From: Deltaproteobacteria bacterium
GTDB taxonomy: Bacteria > Desulfobacterota > DSM-4660 > Desulfatiglandales > HGW-15
DNA: 10,026 bases
Reading direction: 5' to 3'
Assembly (NCBI GenBank): GCA_019307805.1
Contig: JAFDIX010000237.1
Coordinates: 1 to 10,026, forward strand
The translations under genes were made by a program, and so were the position numbers. The notes beneath the pieces are model-generated. The model saw only the letters and a list, made by a program, of their open reading frames with translations, ran no database searches and had not been told where the DNA came from. How positions within the stretch are numbered: the stretch's first letter is position 1; every line of letters starts with the position of its first letter. Below are positions 6,268-10,026 of the stretch, one piece after another.

Positions 6268-7119
6268 ATGAAAGATTTGGGTTATTTTGCTCCAACAGAC
6301 GTTGGAGAAGCCTTGAAGTTTCTCGCCGAATATGGCGAAAAGGCGACCGTTTTAGCTGGAGGCACCGACCTGGTACCCAGGATCAACTATTATGAATTGC
6401 GCCCGAAAAACCTCATGGATATCGGAGGGCTGGGACTGGACTTCATTGAAGATGAGGGCCCAAAGGTCATAGTGGGGGCAACCACCACTTGGAACCAGAT
6501 TGCAGAAAGCACAATTTTGCTGGACAAAATGGGCGTTATCACGGGTGCGGCAAAACAAGGAGGTTGTGTGGCCATAAGAAACGCCGGGACCGTCGGCGGA
6601 AATTTGGTCAATGCCTCTCCGGCTGCTGACTTGACCGCCGTTTTATTAGCCCTTGATGCAGAGCTTTTCTTGAAGAGTTCGGATTCGGAACGAACGGTTC
6701 CCATTCAGGATTTTTTTACTGGGCCCGGGGAGACTGTTAGGAAAGCGAATGAATTGCTTGCTGAAATCCACATACCCGTTCCGGCCGGGCAGACTTCATT
6801 TTTTAAACTGGGTCGTCGCAAGGCTTTGACGCTCTCGGTAGCTAACACAAGTGTCCACCTCATCATGGACGGCAAGCAATGCAAGAATGCCAGGATTTCC
6901 CTGGGGGCAATGGCACCCACACCCCTTCGTTGTCTAAAGGCGGAAGCGTTTATTCAGGGAAGGGACGTGGACGGAAAGGTGATTTCAGATTGCGCTTCGG
7001 AGGCCGTAGCCGAGAGCAACCCTATTGACGATCAGCGTGCCACGGCATGGTACCGCCAAAAGGCTGCGAAAGCCTTGGTGGCGCGTGCCCTCGCTCAGGC
7101 CGCCGGCGTTGAAAATTAG
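6268..7119 (+). CDS. Molybdenum hydroxylase FAD-binding subunit (CoxM/NdhF-like)
   Basis: This 283-residue subunit passes electrons from the 2Fe-2S clusters to FAD and on to the external acceptor. It has both family FAD motifs: AGGTDLVP (30-37) and RNAGTVGGNLVNASPAAD (104-121), followed by the C-terminal domain of CO-dehydrogenase flavoproteins (about 176-280; GRRKALTLSVANTSV at 182-196). Length matches CoxM and NdhF. I see no extra iron-sulfur motif of the kind found in 4-hydroxybenzoyl-CoA reductase. The start has a strong SD. It is the first gene of a tight four-gene operon, with 19 bases between its stop codon and the next ATG. The physiological acceptor (NAD+ or another carrier) cannot be told. 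Related flavoprotein subunits occur in xanthine, nicotinate, CO and aldehyde dehydrogenases, so the exact type rests on the neighbouring Mo subunits. Confidence 0.9.
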   Translation: MKDLGYFAPTDVGEALKFLAEYGEKATVLAGGTDLVPRINYYELRPKNLMDIGGLGLDFIEDEGPKVIVGATTTWNQIAESTILLDKMGVITGAAKQGGCVAIRNAGTVGGNLVNASPAADLTAVLLALDAELFLKSSDSERTVPIQDFFTGPGETVRKANELLAEIHIPVPAGQTSFFKLGRRKALTLSVANTSVHLIMDGKQCKNARISLGAMAPTPLRCLKAEAFIQGRDVDGKVISDCASEAVAESNPIDDQRATAWYRQKAAKALVARALAQAAGVEN

Positions 7120-7138
7120 TCAAGGAGGTATAAAGACC

Positions 7139-7612
7139 ATGAAACAGATATTAGAATTCACTTTGAACGGCTCGCTTGTGGAAGTACTGGTGAAGCCGTC
7201 TGACACCCTCTTGGATGTCCTCCGTGAGCAATTGGGCGTTACAGGACCCAAACGCGGGTGCGACTCAGGGGATTGTGGCACATGCACGGTTCTGATCAAC
7301 GGAAAACCCCTGCGATCCTGCCTGACTATCGCGTTGGCCGCAGCAGGTAAAGAAGTGGTTACCATAGAGGGCGTGGAAAAAAATGGAGAACTGGATCCTT
7401 TGCAGAAGGCCTTTCACGAACACGGCGCTTCCCAGTGTGGTTTTTGCACCTCCGGGATGATCGTTACAGCCAAAGCCTTGTTGGAGAAAAGCCCCAATCC
7501 TTCACGGGATGAAATTGTGGAATACATGTCAGGAAATCTTTGCCGCTGTGGGACCTATGTGGAAGTTATTGAAGCCATTCAATCGGTCGCCAGCGATGAG
7601 GGAAAGGAGTAA
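7139..7612 (+). CDS. Molybdenum hydroxylase 2Fe-2S subunit (CoxS/NdhS-like)
   Basis: This 157-residue electron-transfer subunit carries two 2Fe-2S clusters. The N-terminal plant-ferredoxin-type cluster uses C41, C46, C49 and C61 (GCDSGDCGTCT). The C-terminal helical domain binds the second cluster, close to the Mo cofactor, through C100, C103, C135 and C137 (QCGFC and LCRC). All eight ligands are present. I chose the ATG at 7139, preceded by AAGGAGGT (7122-7129); an upstream in-frame start at 7025 would overlap the FAD-subunit gene by about 95 bases and add residues foreign to the family. Length equals the usual CoxS/NdhS size. The SD of the next gene (AAAGGAGT, 7603-7610) lies within the last codons of this one. 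The protein is cytoplasmic, with no Tat signal. Confidence 0.93.
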   Translation: MKQILEFTLNGSLVEVLVKPSDTLLDVLREQLGVTGPKRGCDSGDCGTCTVLINGKPLRSCLTIALAAAGKEVVTIEGVEKNGELDPLQKAFHEHGASQCGFCTSGMIVTAKALLEKSPNPSRDEIVEYMSGNLCRCGTYVEVIEAIQSVASDEGKE

Positions 7613-7617
7613 ATGCC

Positions 7618-8922
7618 ATGACGGAATATGTGGGGAAGTCCATGCCACGATACAATGGGCTGGGGCAAGTGAACGGTACGGCCATATTTGTTGATGACGT
7701 ACAAATCCCGGGCATGCTTTACGCAAAGCTCCTGCGCAGTCCGGTGAGCAGGGGAACGATCAAAAACCTTGATCTCAGTGCTGTTGAAAAAATACCCGGG
7801 GTCGTAGGTGTTGTAACAGCCGACGATATCCCCGGGCAGAATCTGTGCGGCACCTATGGGGATCAGGCGGTACTGAATCCCAAAGACATTCGGTACAAAG
7901 GAGAGCCCATCGCGGCCGTGGTGGCAACGGATGAGGATACGGCCGTGGGTGCCCTTTCAGAAGCGAAGCTGGATATCGAAGAGCTCACGCCTGTCTTCGA
8001 TATGTTTGAGGCCATGAAATCCGATGCGCCCATTGTGCGGCCCGGGACACCCAGTAACCTTTTTGAGTATATGCCCGGCGTAACGACCCGCGTCATCAAG
8101 ATTGGGGACATAGAAGCCGGATTTAAGGAAGCGGATCACATCATTGAAGGGAGATACAAAGAAGGCGTTCAAGATCACTGTTCCATGGAGCCCCAGGTCT
8201 CAGTTGCCAACATCGATGATTCGGGTCGTCTGGTGATCAACACCCACAGCCAGTGCGTAAACCTGCAACTGGGAATGTTGTGCGGCATTTTCAACCTCCC
8301 TCAAAGCAAAATCAACTATATGGGGGGACGAACCGGTGGTGGATTTGGCGGGAAAAACGAAATCAACTGTGATCACATCGCCGGGCTCGCAGCGTTGAAA
8401 TTTCGCAAACCGGTCAAATTCCGACTCACGAGGCAGGAGGATTTGCTCTATACCGGAAAAAGAGGGGCATGGGTCTTTGACTACAAGACTGGGGTAAAGA
8501 ACGATGGCCGCATCGTTGCCTCCCATATCAAGGAATACCACGACAGCGGTGCCTATTGCGGGTTTTCCCCCTACGCAACGGAAAAGTGTGCCATGTTTGC
8601 TTCGGGCCCCTTCAATGTTCCCAACATTCGTGTTGAGGGCCAGACCATATTCACAAACAAACCGGTGGGTATCTCCATGCGGGGGTTCGCCATCATTAAC
8701 GGCCAGATTCCTGCCGATGTTCAGATGAGTCGAATTGCTGAAAAACTGGGCATGGATCAGTGGGAAATCCGGTTCATAAATGCCTTTAGAGATGGTGATA
8801 TTGGCGCCTCACAATATGTGGTTCAGGCAGCCGGGGCCATAGAGGCGATGAAAAAGTGCGCTGAAGTCGCAGGAATTCAGTTGCCTGAAAAACTCCTGCA
8901 AATGAGTTCAAGGAGGAGGTAA
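7618..8922 (+). CDS. Molybdenum hydroxylase Mo-subunit, N-terminal part as a separate chain (NdhL-like)
   Basis: This 434-residue protein corresponds to roughly the first half of the large subunit of xanthine dehydrogenase-family enzymes. It contains the a/b hammerhead domain (about 20-125, PRYNGLGQVNGTAIFVDD at 10-27) and the first molybdopterin-binding domain, with HSQ (210-212), GGRTGGGFGGK (236-246), which lines the Mo cofactor, and SMRGFA (353-358) at the loop facing the active site. That loop is not the AYxCSFR of form I CO dehydrogenase, so a true CoxL is unlikely. The chain ends with SSRRR just where the large subunit usually continues into a KRRGxGI segment, which is how the next gene begins. 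Order and size match NdhL of Eubacterium barkeri nicotinate dehydrogenase as I recall it. The substrate is unknown. Confidence 0.88.
   Translation: MTEYVGKSMPRYNGLGQVNGTAIFVDDVQIPGMLYAKLLRSPVSRGTIKNLDLSAVEKIPGVVGVVTADDIPGQNLCGTYGDQAVLNPKDIRYKGEPIAAVVATDEDTAVGALSEAKLDIEELTPVFDMFEAMKSDAPIVRPGTPSNLFEYMPGVTTRVIKIGDIEAGFKEADHIIEGRYKEGVQDHCSMEPQVSVANIDDSGRLVINTHSQCVNLQLGMLCGIFNLPQSKINYMGGRTGGGFGGKNEINCDHIAGLAALKFRKPVKFRLTRQEDLLYTGKRGAWVFDYKTGVKNDGRIVASHIKEYHDSGAYCGFSPYATEKCAMFASGPFNVPNIRVEGQTIFTNKPVGISMRGFAIINGQIPADVQMSRIAEKLGMDQWEIRFINAFRDGDIGASQYVVQAAGAIEAMKKCAEVAGIQLPEKLLQMSSRRR
8911..8920 (+). promoter_or_regulatory. Strong Shine-Dalgarno site at the Mo-subunit split
   Basis: The sequence aggaggaggt lies in the last codons of the first Mo-subunit gene and overlaps its stop codon by one base. 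It ends six bases before the ATG at 8927. Ideal spacing and strength show that the second part is translated from its own start and is not the debris of a frameshift. The upstream frame of the second part is closed by TGA at 8903-8905. Confidence 0.75.
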
Positions 8923-8926
8923 ACTC

Positions 8927-9931
8927 ATGAAAAAGAGAGGTAACGGCATTTCGTTGGTCTTGCATCCTACGGGCAACAAAGGAGCAGGGGATCCGAGTCA
9001 GGCGGCAATTCAGCTGAAGCCTGATGGTACATTCACCCTTATTATCGGGTCGGTGGATCTAGGGCAGGGCTCCACCACCATTCTGCAGCAGTTTGCCGCT
9101 GACGAATTGGATGTCCCCATTGATTCCATCAGCGTGAACAACGCAGCAGGAAATATTGCGCCAGTATGTACAGGCAGTTTTGCCAGCCGAGTCACCTTGA
9201 TTGCGCCCCATGCCGTCCGTATTGCTGCGGAAGACCTGAAAAAACAGGTCTGCCTTTGGGCTGCGGAACAATTTGAAGTGGATGTGGCGAATGTAGTTTT
9301 CGCCGAAAACAAGGTCTCGGTGAAGGACGATTCTGAAAAGGTAATGAGCATGGCAGAGGTGGGGGAAGGTGTTCTCGGCAGTGCCAATTATATAATTGGC
9401 ACCGGCGCGTGGTTCGCCGCCCCTTTTACGGACCATGATCCCGAAACAGGAAAAATGGAATCTGTGGCCGCCATCTCGTTTGGCGCGTGCGTGGTAGAGG
9501 TGGAGGTAGACACCGAGACGGGCGTGGTGGATATTCACAAGGCCATCCAAGTCTGGGAGGTTGGAAAAGCGGTGAACCCCATGATGTGTAAAATGCAGAT
9601 CCACGGCGGGTTGTCGATAGGGCTGGGTTATACCTTCATGGAAAACGCCATGCCCTATTATCCAGGAATTGATCACTCTCCGGGCAGCCTGGCGGACTAT
9701 CAGATTCCTACTTTTGCCGACTACCCTGAAGACACCACATGCGCCCTGGCAGAGGTCCCGCATCCTGTGGGTCTGAAGGGGGCCAAGGGTTTTTCAGAAG
9801 GCTCATCTTCGGCACCCATATCAGCTATCATTACCGCCATCCATGATGCAACAGGCGTATGGATTCTCGAGATCCCCATCACCCCGGAGGTAGTCTTAAG
9901 GGCACTGGAAGGAAAGGAAAAAGCGGGTTGA
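8927..9931 (+). CDS. Molybdenum hydroxylase Mo-subunit, C-terminal part as a separate chain (NdhM-like)
   Basis: This 334-residue protein supplies the second molybdopterin-binding domain of the active site. It begins MKKRGNGISL, the segment that normally follows the linker in an unsplit large subunit. It then shows VDLGQGSTT (43-51), a cofactor-binding loop GSFASR (83-88), VGKAVNPMMCKMQIHGG (212-228) and LKGAKGFSEGSSSAPISAI (283-301). In that last motif E291 aligns with the catalytic Glu of the family (E1261 of bovine xanthine oxidase), so the enzyme should be active. With the previous gene the total is 768 residues, the usual undivided length. The start lies four bases after the stop of the first part, in another reading frame, with its own strong SD. 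Order and size match NdhM of nicotinate dehydrogenase. A lineage-specific split of a purine- or aldehyde-oxidising enzyme is the alternative. Confidence 0.88.
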   Translation: MKKRGNGISLVLHPTGNKGAGDPSQAAIQLKPDGTFTLIIGSVDLGQGSTTILQQFAADELDVPIDSISVNNAAGNIAPVCTGSFASRVTLIAPHAVRIAAEDLKKQVCLWAAEQFEVDVANVVFAENKVSVKDDSEKVMSMAEVGEGVLGSANYIIGTGAWFAAPFTDHDPETGKMESVAAISFGACVVEVEVDTETGVVDIHKAIQVWEVGKAVNPMMCKMQIHGGLSIGLGYTFMENAMPYYPGIDHSPGSLADYQIPTFADYPEDTTCALAEVPHPVGLKGAKGFSEGSSSAPISAIITAIHDATGVWILEIPITPEVVLRALEGKEKAG

Positions 9932-9961
9932 TCTCATGTGGTGTCATAATAAGTAAACGTG

Positions 9962-9998
9962 GCCAAAGCTGGGACCGAATGTTGCTCCCGGCTTTGGC
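9962..9998 (+). terminator. Stem-loop after the molybdenum hydroxylase operon
   Basis: Arms at 9962-9974 (gccaaagctggga) and 9986-9998 (tcccggctttggc) pair over 13 positions with a single G-U pair, around an 11-base loop, 30 bases after the last stop codon. It is followed by an A-rich stretch, not a T-run, so it fits an mRNA 3'-end or Rho-assisted stop better than a classical intrinsic terminator. No further gene can be supported to the right edge. Confidence 0.45.
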
Positions 9999-10026
9999 AG
10001 AAAAATAATGTGGCCCCACAGTGAAA

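Noticed and set aside
7025..7138. Upstream start giving a 195-residue 2Fe-2S subunit.
   Set aside because: It would overlap the FAD-subunit gene in another frame and lacks family similarity; the ATG at 7139 has a strong SD and gives the usual length.
8641..8730. Identification of the Mo subunit as CO dehydrogenase CoxL.
   Set aside because: The form I active-site motif AYxCSFR is absent; the matching loop reads SMRGFA, and the chain is split.
8903..8929. Programmed frameshift joining the two Mo-subunit parts.
   Set aside because: The second frame is closed by TGA at 8903-8905, the overlap is only about 15 bases with no slippery heptamer, and the second gene has its own ideal SD and ATG.

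Overview
The window is a catabolic-type gene cluster, entirely on the + strand, from a bacterium with moderate GC and strong AGGAGG-type Shine-Dalgarno (SD) sites. The gene content (a URO-D-family methyltransferase-like protein, an RbsABC-type importer and a four-subunit molybdenum hydroxylase) suggests an anaerobe or facultative anaerobe such as a Desulfobacterota or Firmicutes member. That assignment is inference; no rRNA or other phylogenetic marker is present.

Layout: (1) 1-530, the 3' part of a uroporphyrinogen-decarboxylase-family gene that runs in from the left. (2) 649-1068, a small single-domain cupin. (3) 1338-6074, an ABC importer of the RbsB/RbsA/RbsC type: a secreted binding protein, a double-NBD ATPase and two different permeases whose genes overlap by ATGA. 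Two hairpins lie between the binding-protein gene and the ATPase gene and probably lower expression of the downstream transporter genes. The second permease is about 29 residues short and appears to lack one membrane helix. (4) 6268-9931, a molybdenum hydroxylase of the xanthine dehydrogenase family in the order FAD subunit, 2Fe-2S subunit, Mo subunit part 1, Mo subunit part 2. The usual large Mo subunit of about 770 residues is encoded by two genes, each with its own SD site. Order and sizes match what I recall of nicotinate dehydrogenase (NdhFSLM) of Eubacterium barkeri. A stem-loop at 9962-9998 probably marks the end of this operon.

Working model (inference): the importer brings in a small polar organic compound, possibly an N-heterocycle or a glycoside of one. 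The molybdenum hydroxylase then adds a water-derived hydroxyl group to the ring or to an aldehyde. The URO-D-family protein and the cupin could act on methyl groups or on an intermediate of the same pathway. The substrate cannot be read from the sequence.

No tRNA, rRNA, CRISPR array, insertion sequence or phage gene was seen. No intergenic gap exceeds 269 bases.
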